Below are positions 1 to 6,537 of a DNA stretch of 61,714 nucleotides, piece by piece (the first letter of the stretch is position 1; every line of letters begins with the position of its first letter). A model generated the notes under the pieces. That model was not told where the DNA came from and ran no database searches. It saw nothing but the letters and a program-made list of their open reading frames with translations. This DNA comes from a virus. The translations under genes were made by a program, and so were the position numbers. The stretch spans positions 1 through 61,714 of the IMG/VR virus record IMGVR_UViG_3300032213_001078. One strand, written 5' to 3'.

Positions 1-387
1 GATTGGCCAAGGTTCTACTTCACTACCTCTTTCAAGTACAAGGCGTTTGAGTTGGCCATTGCAATGCGAGTACAAGAGGACATTAATCGCATCATGAAAG
101 GAGAAGAGGTGGTGGACAGATGGAAGAGAGTCAACACTCAAGACAAAGAGGGCAACACAAAGCTGTTCTCAAGAATGGACGTGATCGGACAAAATGGCAA
201 CGAAGGCACTCACTACGAAGAGACGTGGATGGAGTTGGAGTACTACGACGAGTACCAAAAGGCATTGACCACGGGCATGTTCTTCGAGTGGTTCCCTAAT
301 TTGACCGGAAAATGGCAAGAGGACAAGTATTGGTTCTGTCACGAGATGAGAAAGATAAAAAGTTCAAATGATAAAGAGACTAAGTAG
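1..387 (+). CDS. Hypothetical protein, 5' end outside window
   Basis: The reading frame is open from base 1, so the gene begins upstream; the TTG at 52 is only an internal candidate start. The visible 128 residues are hydrophilic and rich in aromatic residues (FYFTTSFKYKAFELAIAM, then WMELEYYDEYQKAL and FFEWFPNLTGKWQEDKYWF). I recognise no domain. Its 3' end overlaps the next small gene by 20 bases, which suggests co-transcription. Coding status is likely because the frame stays open with phage-like composition; function unknown. Confidence 0.7.
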   Translation, partial: DWPRFYFTTSFKYKAFELAIAMRVQEDINRIMKGEEVVDRWKRVNTQDKEGNTKLFSRMDVIGQNGNEGTHYEETWMELEYYDEYQKALTTGMFFEWFPNLTGKWQEDKYWFCHEMRKIKSSNDKETK

Positions 388-493
388 TAAAGACACTAAG
401 TTTTTGGCGAGACTGTTGGGTACGCCTTCTCGTTACACGGACAGAGGATGGATCAACAGGTACTTATCACTACAGAAAACCGTTGAGTTATGA
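368..493 (+). CDS. Small basic hypothetical protein (41 aa)
   Basis: An ATG at 368 opens a 41-residue frame (MIKRLSSKDTKFLARLLGTP, later DRGWINRYLSLQKTVEL) that fills the gap between two genes. It overlaps the upstream gene by 20 bases and the downstream gene by an ATGA junction at 490-493, the packing typical of a translationally coupled phage operon. The product is strongly basic. No family recognised; the main support is the fit between neighbours. Confidence 0.5.
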   Translation: MIKRLSSKDTKFLARLLGTPSRYTDRGWINRYLSLQKTVEL

Positions 494-846
494 TAGGCGG
501 AGCAGCGCTGTTACTAATGCAGCACTTGATGAGCAGTTCGGGACCGTCCTCGTATTATAGGAGTAGTGCCTCAACAATACAAACAAAGAATCAATTACAA
601 CCAAACGAAACAGTTATGTTTATAGAATTAAACGAATTACATTTGGATGGCAGTACAGATGTAAAGCGAATCAACGCTGCCTATATCAAATACATGGAGA
701 CCACTAAGTTCTTTTTGACAGATATGGAAACATACAAGACAACAAAGGACTACGTAGATGCCACAAGAATTACCATGTTCGACGACAGTAAGCTGTTCGT
801 TGCAGACAGTCTGCACGAATTAGGATTTAGATTACAAGTAGTATAA
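490..846 (+). CDS. Hypothetical protein (118 aa)
   Basis: ATG at 490 overlaps the stop of the 41-residue gene, and GAGTT lies directly before the start, as at several other starts here. The first 15 residues are hydrophobic (MIGGAALLLMQHLM), followed by a Ser/Tyr-rich linker and a soluble domain with IELNELHLDGS and TKDYVDATRITMFDDSK. The N-terminus could be a short membrane anchor, but it is at the lower limit for one. No family recognised. Confidence 0.6.
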   Translation: MIGGAALLLMQHLMSSSGPSSYYRSSASTIQTKNQLQPNETVMFIELNELHLDGSTDVKRINAAYIKYMETTKFFLTDMETYKTTKDYVDATRITMFDDSKLFVADSLHELGFRLQVV

Positions 847-857
847 AACAATAAGTT

Positions 858-1235
858 ATGATAAGCGTATTATGCACATTAGCCTGCTTTTTAGCAATAG
901 TATGGATAATGGTATTTGAACCATTCGGAACCAAAGAGAGCAGAAGAAAGAGGTACGGACTAGACCAGTACAGAATACAAAAGCTAGATCGCTACGAGGA
1001 CGCCACGATAGTATCTACAAAGTATTACGTACAGCAGTTAACAAGAGTGCCATTTATACCAGGAAATTGGAAGACGTGGAAGGACATAGAAGAATACCTG
1101 TGTGGAATGGGAGATTGTTATTGGTACACCAAGTATTACAGCACCATAGAAGAGGCGGAGAAGGCCATAAATAAGATGAGGACAGGCGAGCCATTCGAAG
1201 GCACAAAGGAGGAAACAGTAAAATACATACCGTAA
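858..1235 (+). CDS. Hypothetical membrane-anchored protein (125 aa)
   Basis: The first 21 residues (MISVLCTLACFLAIVWIMVF) form a probable transmembrane helix, followed by a basic stretch KESRRKRYGL consistent with a cytoplasmic C-terminal domain. That domain is rich in Tyr and Trp (WKTWKDIEEYLCGMGDCYWY). The start follows AATAAGTT-ATG, a leader shared with genes at 3524 and 8597. It lies in a run of small accessory genes. Function unknown. Confidence 0.65.
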   Translation: MISVLCTLACFLAIVWIMVFEPFGTKESRRKRYGLDQYRIQKLDRYEDATIVSTKYYVQQLTRVPFIPGNWKTWKDIEEYLCGMGDCYWYTKYYSTIEEAEKAINKMRTGEPFEGTKEETVKYIP

Positions 1236-1236
1236 T

Positions 1237-1473
1237 ATGACCAAGACAGCAGTACAGTACATAATAGAGGAGTTCAGTGCTATTCTAGGACCAAATATAC
1301 AATTAGAAGGCATGTCTTATCTACTATTGGCAGACGCAGCACAGAAGGCCAAGGAGATGGAGCGAGAGCAGATGAAAGAGTTCTACGAAATAGGATATCA
1401 AGACTGTCAGTGCAACCATATCAACGATGCAGATAACACCATAGAAGAGTACCTATATAACAAAGACAATTAA
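1237..1473 (+). CDS. Hypothetical protein (78 aa)
   Basis: The gene starts one base after the upstream stop and ends two bases before the next ATG, so it is part of a tight operon. It is an acidic helical protein with a Met/Glu-rich central helix (AKEMEREQMKEFYEIGYQDC). I have an impression of similar short proteins in Bacteroidota phages but cannot name a family. Function unknown. Confidence 0.6.
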   Translation: MTKTAVQYIIEEFSAILGPNIQLEGMSYLLLADAAQKAKEMEREQMKEFYEIGYQDCQCNHINDADNTIEEYLYNKDN

Positions 1474-1475
1474 AC

Positions 1476-1865
1476 ATGAAAGACACGGACATAATAGACG
1501 AGCATTTAATTATCAGAGAGACAGTAGGATACGAGGTATTAAATCAAGTGCCAATAGAGGACATGCCGAAAGTAATGGAGTTCTTACAGATAGTCTATAA
1601 CTATAATCGAATGAAGAAGGTTGCCGGTGATAATATGGTGGAGAAGATACACGAAGTCCACAAAGAGATAGCCGATAGGGAAGAAGAGCAGTTAATAGAA
1701 CGTATAGTAACGAATAATGATATAGTAGGGTTAGATGGTCGTAATAATCCAATGCTTAGACTTGACGGAGTATATTATACCTTAGATCCAAGCTTCAAGA
1801 AGATATTAACGAGAGAAGTAACTAGAGGAGGCCATTGGTGGTGGGATGCGTTAGAACCCAAATAA
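1476..1865 (+). CDS. Hypothetical protein (129 aa)
   Basis: ATG at 1476 follows TAAAC after the preceding stop. The product is soluble and charged, with helical segments (EDMPKVMEFLQIVYNYNRM, KIHEVHKEIADREEEQLIER) and a Trp-rich C-terminus (GGHWWWDALEPK). No motif identifies a function. Position in the left accessory operon suggests an early or middle gene that affects the host, but nothing in the sequence proves this. Confidence 0.6.
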   Translation: MKDTDIIDEHLIIRETVGYEVLNQVPIEDMPKVMEFLQIVYNYNRMKKVAGDNMVEKIHEVHKEIADREEEQLIERIVTNNDIVGLDGRNNPMLRLDGVYYTLDPSFKKILTREVTRGGHWWWDALEPK

Positions 1866-1881
1866 TATTAAATAAACCTAT

Positions 1882-2109
1882 ATGATACCCACACCAAGAG
1901 AGAAAGCCCAAGCACTAATAGACTACTACTACCAATTCATAGAGCAAGACTCGGAGTGGTGCATGATACAGAACAGTAAGCTATGCTCAAGAAAGCTAAT
2001 ACAAGAGGTACTCGCATCGACAAGCATACCAATACAAGTAGAGTACTGGCTACAAGTGAATAGCGCAGTAGACGAGATCTCCTATATAGAAACCTATTAT
2101 CCGAGATAG
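1882..2109 (+). CDS. Hypothetical protein (75 aa)
   Basis: A short soluble protein beginning MIPTPREKAQALIDYYYQFI with Cys and Trp residues in SEWCMIQNSKLCSRKLIQEV. The AxxLIDYYY segment and the later IEYWLQV-like helix give it a compact all-helical appearance. Similar short 'PREKAxxLIDxY' proteins are common in phages of Bacteroidota in my memory, without known function. Thirty-seven bases separate it from the next gene. Confidence 0.6.
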   Translation: MIPTPREKAQALIDYYYQFIEQDSEWCMIQNSKLCSRKLIQEVLASTSIPIQVEYWLQVNSAVDEISYIETYYPR

Positions 2110-2146
2110 AAGCCGTAGAAGATATTTATACAGAAGACCACCAAGA

Positions 2147-2611
2147 ATGATAAAGCTATCAGATATACTACAAGAGATAGGAGACGCCCAATCAAAGCCG
2201 TATCCATGGAAGACCACAGTAGAAAGGGACGATGCAACCAAGTACGAGTTTAAGACAGAGCAAGGCACAGTATACGAGGTAGTAATAGACGCAGAGTCAG
2301 ACGAGGAGGGAGAAACCTTAGGAATAGCAGTGTCGTTCAAACCAAAAGATCTAGAGAAGTACACGAGTACAAACGAAGGCAACCAATACAAGATCATGGC
2401 GACCGTAAAAGAGATACTAGAAGCCTATATGACTTTAGCCAAATCAAGCGGAAGCATGCCAATAGAGTTCATCAAATTTGTACCCGAGAAAGAGAAAGGA
2501 GAACAGGACGAGAGACGCTTCAACTTCTACCTACAATACCTAAAGAGATTGCTACCAAACTGGAAGGTAGAGAGATCCGCCGATAACAAGGTGATCGCAA
2601 GCATTAAGTAA
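2147..2611 (+). CDS. Probable internal head protein with capsid-targeting-like N-terminus (154 aa)
   Basis: The N-terminus MIKLSDILQE-IG matches the (I/L)KLxD(I/L)LxE pattern found on several head-cluster proteins 50 kb away, with an L-x-E candidate cleavage site after Glu10. Downstream are mixed alpha/beta elements (YEFKTEQGTVYEVVIDAES, NEGNQYKIMATVKEILEAY, MPIEFIKFVPEKEKGEQDERR, FYLQYLKRLLPNW), a pattern I recall from uncharacterised proteins of marine T4-like phages. T4 internal proteins carry comparable N-terminal signals removed by gp21; extending that role here is inference. The gene ends the first operon, before a terminator. Confidence 0.6.
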   Translation: MIKLSDILQEIGDAQSKPYPWKTTVERDDATKYEFKTEQGTVYEVVIDAESDEEGETLGIAVSFKPKDLEKYTSTNEGNQYKIMATVKEILEAYMTLAKSSGSMPIEFIKFVPEKEKGEQDERRFNFYLQYLKRLLPNWKVERSADNKVIASIK

Positions 2612-2638
2612 AAGAGCTTAATATAGAATAGAAAAGAG

Positions 2639-2668
2639 CCCAACAAACCTATTACGTTGGGTTTTTTT
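2639..2668 (+). terminator. Rho-independent terminator
   Basis: Stem CCCAAC / GTTGGG (2639-2644 with 2656-2661), an 11-base loop and a run of seven T. It lies 28 bases after the stop of the 154-residue gene and closes the left accessory operon. Confidence 0.75.
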
Positions 2669-2710
2669 ATGTGCGTGCTAGAAAATCCGTGAGAGTGTAG
2701 CAATAACCGG

Positions 2711-2748
2711 GTGGTAAAAAGTGTCAATTTGTGTTAAAAAGTGTCAAT
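2711..2748. repeat. Tandem 18-base direct repeat
   Basis: GTGGTAAAAAGTGTCAAT at 2711-2728 and GTGTTAAAAAGTGTCAAT at 2731-2748 differ by one base and are spaced 20 bases start to start, about two helical turns. This is a plausible paired protein-binding site. Confidence 0.6.
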
Positions 2749-2879
2749 GCTAGGGAGAACTATCACTGAATAAGGGGGCCCCGTAGTGTGGAACTTATAA
2801 ATATCTTATTTGTGCCCACCTCCAGAAAATATTTTTATATTTACACTCAAGATCCAATATAATCCGAAAAAAATCTAAT

Positions 2880-2895
2880 TGTGCAGTAGTGCACA
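2880..2895. promoter_or_regulatory. Inverted repeat before HNH gene (possible operator)
   Basis: TGTGCA-GTAG-TGCACA is a perfect 6-bp inverted repeat with a 4-base centre. It sits 12 bases before the HNH gene start and touches an ATATTTATT element (2895-2903). It could be an operator or a small hairpin; function inferred. Confidence 0.4.
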
Positions 2896-2907
2896 TATTT
2901 ATTCTAT

Positions 2908-3324
2908 ATGAATAAGAAACAACTACAACAGCAAGTCAACAGATACTACTCTACCAATTTACCGTGCAAGATCATAAGCGAGATCATAGGAATAGGCAAA
3001 ATGCAATTCATTGATTTCATAGACAGTCATTTTTGGGACGAATCAATCAATAGAATGAACTACGGAACGGAATGGCAGCTGGATCATGTTGTGCCTCAGA
3101 ATCTATTTGATATGGAGAAGGAAGAGGACGTATTGCTTTGCTTTAACTACATGAACTATATTCCCATGCTGAATCATGATAATAGGTTGAAGGGTGGATC
3201 GATACACTTCTCCATTCACATTCTAAACAAACGTTTGACTCAGTATCCAGACAATCCCATATTGCATAAATTAATGTCTAGGTGCCAAGCAGAGTTGGAC
3301 ACTCGATGGGCTAAATACTCATAA
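2908..3324 (+). CDS. HNH endonuclease (138 aa)
   Basis: The core WQLDHVVPQNLF (about residues 57-68), CFNYMNYIPM (about 81-90) and DNRLKGG (about 94-100) fit an HNH/beta-beta-alpha-metal nuclease: DH for the first metal-binding His, N in the middle and N-x-x-KG at the end. No zinc-knuckle Cys pairs are visible. HNH proteins of this size in T4-like phages are mostly free-standing homing endonucleases. It stands alone between two unusual non-coding regions, consistent with a mobile gene. I saw no split gene around it, so an intron-encoded origin is unproven. Confidence 0.75.
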   Translation: MNKKQLQQQVNRYYSTNLPCKIISEIIGIGKMQFIDFIDSHFWDESINRMNYGTEWQLDHVVPQNLFDMEKEEDVLLCFNYMNYIPMLNHDNRLKGGSIHFSIHILNKRLTQYPDNPILHKLMSRCQAELDTRWAKYS

Positions 3325-3523
3325 CTGATTGGTTTTCAATGGCAGGCCCCCCTCTTTCTGCGTGGAACACTTTGGGTACCAACCTGTTGCAACTCGTTGG
3401 TTCTCAATCGAGAATTTTTAAAATAGTTGCTAAAAGATTTTTTTGGTAAGCAGAATTGCAGTACTTTTACTATGGTTGCAGCCCACCCTATTAACCGCTC
3501 AACCCATTGAAAACCAATAAGTT
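3325..3523 (+). other. Structured non-coding region bounded by inverted repeats
   Basis: No gene found. The region is bounded by a perfect 15-bp inverted repeat (3328-3342 ATTGGTTTTCAATGG; 3504-3518 CCATTGAAAACCAAT). Inside are nested pairings: ACCAAC/GTTGGT around 3378-3402 and TTCTC-AATC-GAGAA near 3403-3416 followed by T/A-rich sequence. The whole segment could fold back as one RNA of about 190 bases ending five bases before the next ATG. A weak promoter-like pair (TTTG 3442-3445, TACTTTTA 3462-3469) lies within it. Confidence 0.5.
3328..3518. repeat. 15-bp perfect inverted repeat pair flanking intergenic element
   Basis: Left arm 3328-3342 and right arm 3504-3518 are exact reverse complements and lie just inside the two flanking genes, starting four bases after the HNH stop codon. 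Arms this long so near both gene ends are unlikely by chance. Confidence 0.8.
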
Positions 3524-3814
3524 ATGAGAAAAATGATACAATCCAATGCCAGCGTAAGTTTCAACGCAGTAGTAACCTATACAGATATCTTGGGCACCAA
3601 GCACAACATCTCTTGTAGAACGCGTAACCAGATCAAGCAGGCCAATGCTTTCTTATCTATGTTCAAGAGAGAAGGCACCACCATCAAAGCTTTGGCAGCA
3701 CAGTACAACGTTAAGAACGGAAAGTTCCAGAACGTAAGCAGGTTAATATCTGACATCGTTATGGTTGGTTTTACGAAAGAAGCTGCACGCAAGATCGTTG
3801 CATCAAGCCTATAA
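3524..3814 (+). CDS. Hypothetical basic protein (96 aa)
   Basis: ATG follows AATAAGTT inside the right arm of the inverted repeat. The product is basic, with VSFNAVVTYTDILGTKHNISC (beta), then RNQIKQANAFLSMFKREG and IKALAAQYNVKNGKFQNVSRLI (helical). The second half resembles a small helix-turn-helix, but I cannot assign a family. It is followed 22 bases later by a second gene with the AAATAAAAGTT leader. Confidence 0.6.
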   Translation: MRKMIQSNASVSFNAVVTYTDILGTKHNISCRTRNQIKQANAFLSMFKREGTTIKALAAQYNVKNGKFQNVSRLISDIVMVGFTKEAARKIVASSL

Positions 3815-3836
3815 TTAAATTAAATAAAAGTTATAT

Positions 3837-4208
3837 ATGAATTACACAGTAAAAGAAAACGTTATAGACGTTACGTTCCCTGAAGAAACAGTAGTAGAAT
3901 CGCACGAAATGTTTTTATCAAGAAGAAGCAACACAATGGCAGGTATCATTGGATTGCTGAGTAGTAGATTGGAGATCATTAACATGAACCTCAGATTTGA
4001 CATGCAGTACGACACCATGACCGCCGATCAGTGGCTTAGAACTGTAAAGCAGTCAAGAATGGAGATACTCGAGTGTTTGATCAAGTACCAACAACTTTGG
4101 GCAATGATGCAAGACTACAAAGAGGGTGACTATGGTATGTCTATGTACCAAGACAAGATGAAGGAGTACACCACGGAGTTAGACGCACTTAAAACTTTAG
4201 CTTTATAA
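3837..4208 (+). CDS. Hypothetical protein (123 aa)
   Basis: A Met-rich, largely helical acidic protein (NMNLRFDMQYDTMTADQWLR, KQSRMEILECLIKYQQLWAMM). The leader AAATAAAAGTTATAT-ATG is the longest form of the start motif in this window. No domain recognised. It precedes the HTH gene, which appears to have its own promoter. Confidence 0.6.
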   Translation: MNYTVKENVIDVTFPEETVVESHEMFLSRRSNTMAGIIGLLSSRLEIINMNLRFDMQYDTMTADQWLRTVKQSRMEILECLIKYQQLWAMMQDYKEGDYGMSMYQDKMKEYTTELDALKTLAL

Positions 4209-4224
4209 TATCGCCAGAATTGGT

Positions 4225-4242
4225 TATATTTACCTATATTCG
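4225..4242 (+). promoter_or_regulatory. Candidate promoter (-7-like elements) for HTH gene
   Basis: TATATTTA (4225-4232) and TATATTCG (4235-4242) each match the Bacteroidota -7 consensus TAnnTTTG except at one position, 20-30 bases before the HTH gene start. No clear -33 TTTG is seen, so this is tentative. Confidence 0.35.
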
Positions 4243-4261
4243 TTAATCAAAAACAATCAAC

Positions 4262-4510
4262 ATGAGCACAAACTCAAACAGACCAAGTAGCTACACTAAG
4301 TTAAGCTACATCCAGAAAGTAAGCCGTATCAACCGCAAATTGCGTAACGGTGACATCACTAACGTAGCAGCTACAACTGGCTTCTCTACGACTCACGTGT
4401 CTGACGTGATTGCTGGTAAGTACTTCAACGACAAGATCGTTAACGAAGCTTACGACGTAACTCGTGGACGTATCAGCAATGCAGTTAAGTTATCTAGCTT
4501 AATGGCATAG
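4262..4510 (+). CDS. Small helix-turn-helix DNA-binding protein (82 aa)
   Basis: The central segment GDITNVAATTGFSTTHVSDVIAG (about residues 34-56) has the spacing of a helix-turn-helix: helix, tight turn at TGFS, recognition helix THVSDVIAG. Small stand-alone HTH proteins of this layout (NGDxxxVAxxTGxSxxHVSxVL) occur in Bacteroidota and their phages. The gene sits alone between a candidate promoter and a strong terminator. Its codons (GTAACGGTGACATCACTAAC) are less AT-rich than neighbours, as expected for high expression. Likely a transcriptional regulator; targets unknown. Confidence 0.65.
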   Translation: MSTNSNRPSSYTKLSYIQKVSRINRKLRNGDITNVAATTGFSTTHVSDVIAGKYFNDKIVNEAYDVTRGRISNAVKLSSLMA

Positions 4511-4518
4511 TGCATTAC

Positions 4519-4549
4519 AAGAAGGGGTTTCGGCCCCTTCTTTTCTTTG
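4519..4549 (+). terminator. Rho-independent terminator
   Basis: A 9-bp stem (AAGAAGGGG 4519-4527 with CCCCTTCTT 4534-4542), loop TTTCGG, then a T-rich tail. It closes the HTH transcript. Confidence 0.85.
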
Positions 4550-4582
4550 TATCCAATTACATCAATATATTAAATAAAAGTT

Positions 4583-5377
4583 ATGACTAAATCAATCGAG
4601 ACGATCTCATTAGAACGCGCAAAAGTAATGGCACCAGCAATCTTCGCTACGGAGCCTGCTTCTTACATCAATCAGAAGCTATACACATTCACACCAACTA
4701 CAGGTATCATTGATCAGATGAACAGCCAAGGATGGCAACTGACAAAGGTACAGCAGTCCCAATCCAAGTCTGCATTACGTAAGGACTACGGTATACACAT
4801 CGTTAGGTTCCAACACCCCGACATCTACATCAAGGACGAGAATGGTGGAGTAGAGGCAAGACCTGAGATAGTAGTAATTAACTCACACGACGGTACAAAG
4901 CCATTACAGTTCGAAGCAGGTCTATTCAGATTGGTATGCGAGAACGGCTTGGTGCTTAAGACACAAGACTTTGGTGGCTTCAAAGAGAGACACACCAAGT
5001 TTACCTTAGACAGTTTAAAGGAGAAGATAGAAGAGAAGATGAGCATCATGAACAAGACAGTAGGTACTATATCCAGATGGGCAGGCAAGGAAATGTCAGC
5101 GGCAGAGAGAAGAGCATTCGCTACAGACGCCTTGAAGTTAAGGATCTCAACTGACAGAACGCCCGAGGAGTACGAGATCATGGAGATATTGAACCCACGC
5201 AGAGACGCAGACAGAGCAAACACTCTATGGCACACATTCAATAGAGTACAAGAGAACCTGATCAAAGGAGGCTATCAGATGAACAACAGAACGGCTAGAG
5301 CCATCACCAATCCTATGGAGGACATGGTTCTTAATCAAGGCCTATGGCAGATCGCTGACCGCTTCGTGGCAGCGTAA
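4583..5377 (+). CDS. DUF932 family protein (264 aa)
   Basis: The segment RPEIVVINSHDGTKPLQFEAGLFRLVCENGLV is the hallmark of DUF932 / phage-plasmid protein TIGR03299, followed by a helical C-terminus ending NQGLWQIADRFVA. Length (264) is within the family range. The start follows AAATAAAAGTT. DUF932 proteins are widespread on phages and plasmids with no settled biochemical role. The gene stands alone, between a terminator and a GC-rich intergenic island. Confidence 0.8.
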   Translation: MTKSIETISLERAKVMAPAIFATEPASYINQKLYTFTPTTGIIDQMNSQGWQLTKVQQSQSKSALRKDYGIHIVRFQHPDIYIKDENGGVEARPEIVVINSHDGTKPLQFEAGLFRLVCENGLVLKTQDFGGFKERHTKFTLDSLKEKIEEKMSIMNKTVGTISRWAGKEMSAAERRAFATDALKLRISTDRTPEEYEIMEILNPRRDADRANTLWHTFNRVQENLIKGGYQMNNRTARAITNPMEDMVLNQGLWQIADRFVAA

Positions 5378-5566
5378 GCTCTGCTTGGATTGCAAAAGGG
5401 TTGCTAGCAAAAGATTTCGGTCAACAACGCTACGCTAGCAACCCGTTAGCGTCCCACCAACGACACGGTTATCGGAGGTAGCGAACTGCTAGGGGGCCCC
5501 TGGTCCCTTGGTCCGTCACCGAGAATTCCCCGGTTTTCACATTGTTAAAAGTATAAATACAAATAT
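5378..5566. other. GC-rich structured intergenic island
   Basis: No gene. In contrast to the AT-rich surroundings it carries an 11-bp perfect inverted repeat (5398-5408 and 5434-5444), a GGGGGCCCC box (5492-5500) and an ACCG...CGGT pairing near 5519-5534. The base composition change and pairing potential suggest a structured RNA or a protein-binding or processing site. TAAAAGTATAAATACAAATAT precedes the next ATG. Confidence 0.5.
5398..5444. repeat. 11-bp perfect inverted repeat, 25-base loop
   Basis: GGGTTGCTAGC (5398-5408) and GCTAGCAACCC (5434-5444) are exact reverse complements; each arm includes the palindrome GCTAGC. Confidence 0.75.
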
Positions 5567-5767
5567 ATGTCACCATTTACGCAAGAACAGATCAATAGCT
5601 ACATTGAATTAGCTGCTTTAAAAACAGCTACAGAATTGGCATTAGAGGACGGAGAAGATTTTAATCCTACCGATATTGGAAATTACGACGACGTATACGA
5701 CAGAGGACTTTTGGACGCTCAAATTGAGAACGCTAGATTCATTTTAACTCTATTTAAAAAAAAATAA
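5567..5767 (+). CDS. Hypothetical acidic protein (66 aa)
   Basis: A small acidic protein (MSPFTQEQINSYIELAALKT, then EDGEDFNPTDIGNYDDVYDR) with a basic tail FKKK. It starts a new run of small genes after the GC-rich island. No family recognised. Confidence 0.55.
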   Translation: MSPFTQEQINSYIELAALKTATELALEDGEDFNPTDIGNYDDVYDRGLLDAQIENARFILTLFKKK

Positions 5768-5791
5768 TTTATAATATAAAAAACAAATAAA

Positions 5792-5959
5792 ATGGCACAA
5801 GAATTAGACTACATTATCGTAGAAGCAAACACGGTTGGAGAATTGGAAAAGAAGGTAAACGACAGACTCTCTTTCGATTATGTTATCACCGATACACCAA
5901 TAGTAATTCACACAGACAATCAAGGCATCCGCTATTTTCAAACCATGACAAAAGCATAA
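5792..5959 (+). CDS. Small DUF1737-like protein (55 aa)
   Basis: MAQELDYIIVEANTVGELEK then KVNDRL fits the DUF1737 pattern Y-x-I-V-x-A-N-T-x-x-E-L-E-x-x-V-N. The Gly-Trp of the family is replaced by FDYVI in the middle. The start follows an AAACAAATAAA leader. A clearer second member lies at 7112. DUF1737 has no known function; the two genes may be diverged paralogues. Confidence 0.55.
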   Translation: MAQELDYIIVEANTVGELEKKVNDRLSFDYVITDTPIVIHTDNQGIRYFQTMTKA

Positions 5960-5962
5960 CCT

Positions 5963-6145
5963 ATGTTCGACTTGCTAATAGATCTTATGACCAACATTAG
6001 TGCCATGGGTAAGGCGTCATCAAGACAGGACACCTTGTGGCGTATCCGTGAGTGCGAGCAGAGTCTAAAGGCCATTGAATTCAGGCTGCAGAATATTAGA
6101 GAGCGCACTATGGCCGACACCCCGGAGGATATCCAATTTCCGTAA
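5963..6145 (+). CDS. Hypothetical protein (60 aa)
   Basis: Starts three bases after the DUF1737-like stop. The product is helical with alternating charge (RQDTLWRIRECEQSLKAIEF, RLQNIRERTMADTPEDIQ), giving a short coiled-coil-like helix. No family recognised. Confidence 0.5.
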   Translation: MFDLLIDLMTNISAMGKASSRQDTLWRIRECEQSLKAIEFRLQNIRERTMADTPEDIQFP

Positions 6146-6171
6146 TTACCCCAAAAATTAAATACAAATAT

Positions 6172-6351
6172 ATGAAAAAATTCATGAAGTATCTCACGCT
6201 AGCATTAATCGTAGCAAACTATTTGCTGTGCCTGTTTAACCTATTACGTGGAGAGTTCACACACGCTCTAAACGAGTTCACCATCGGAACCTTGTTCACT
6301 TATATCTATTTCTCAGAATCGTTCTACGACGACGAACCTTTTAAAAGCTAA
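6172..6351 (+). CDS. Small membrane protein (59 aa)
   Basis: MKKFMKYLTLALIVANYLLC starts a hydrophobic helix after a basic N-terminus, and a second moderately hydrophobic segment (FTIGTLFTYIYFS) follows, so one or two membrane passes are possible. The C-terminus is acidic (YDDEPFKS). The start follows AAATACAAATAT. Small inner-membrane proteins of this type are common phage accessory genes; role unknown. Confidence 0.55.
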   Translation: MKKFMKYLTLALIVANYLLCLFNLLRGEFTHALNEFTIGTLFTYIYFSESFYDDEPFKS

Positions 6352-6357
6352 TCATGC

Positions 6358-6537
6358 ATGAGCAATCAACCAACCAGCAACGAAGATCAACTAATGATCG
6401 AAATGATTCTAGTGGAAGCGGACTCGTGGGGCCTGAGATGGGAAGTGGATCGGGACGCGAAGAGGTATCTAGAGGACGGAACGGCAGACGACAAGGTGGA
6501 GGCCTACATCTGGGCCTACGAGGACTGGATCAAGTAA
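6358..6537 (+). CDS. Small acidic hypothetical protein (59 aa)
   Basis: An ATG four bases after another, out-of-frame ATG (6354) opens a frame with a protein-like sequence: MSNQPTSNEDQLMIEMILVE, then ADSWGLRWEVDRDAKRYLED and a C-terminus AYIWAYEDWIK. The longer frame from 6354 reads as Gly/Arg/Ser-rich low-complexity and looks like its shadow, so I prefer this one. The segment 6538-6629 after its stop has a plausible tail in the other frame (SENEQLNYWKVLDEIREALV), but no good start codon; it may be a frameshifted extension or remnant. Confidence 0.5.
   Translation: MSNQPTSNEDQLMIEMILVEADSWGLRWEVDRDAKRYLEDGTADDKVEAYIWAYEDWIK

Larger units (their letters stand above)
2669..2907. other. Intergenic region with repeats and GC box
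   Basis: About 240 bases without a gene. It holds two 18-base direct repeats 20 bases apart (2711-2728, 2731-2748), a GGGGGCCCC box (2774-2782) that recurs at 5492-5500, several AT-rich promoter-like stretches (for example TTTTTATATTTAC near 2833-2845) and a 6-bp-arm inverted repeat (2880-2895) just before the HNH gene. This looks like a regulatory region, but no single promoter can be fixed. Confidence 0.45.

Noticed and set aside
2908-3523. Group I intron with HNH nuclease
   Set aside because: An HNH gene next to structured sequence raised this idea, but the flanking genes (2147 and 3524) are complete and unrelated, so no split exon is visible, and I could not identify a conserved intron core.
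4825-5265. 146-residue minus-strand open frame
   Set aside because: It lies wholly inside the DUF932 gene in the opposite strand and shows no protein family features.
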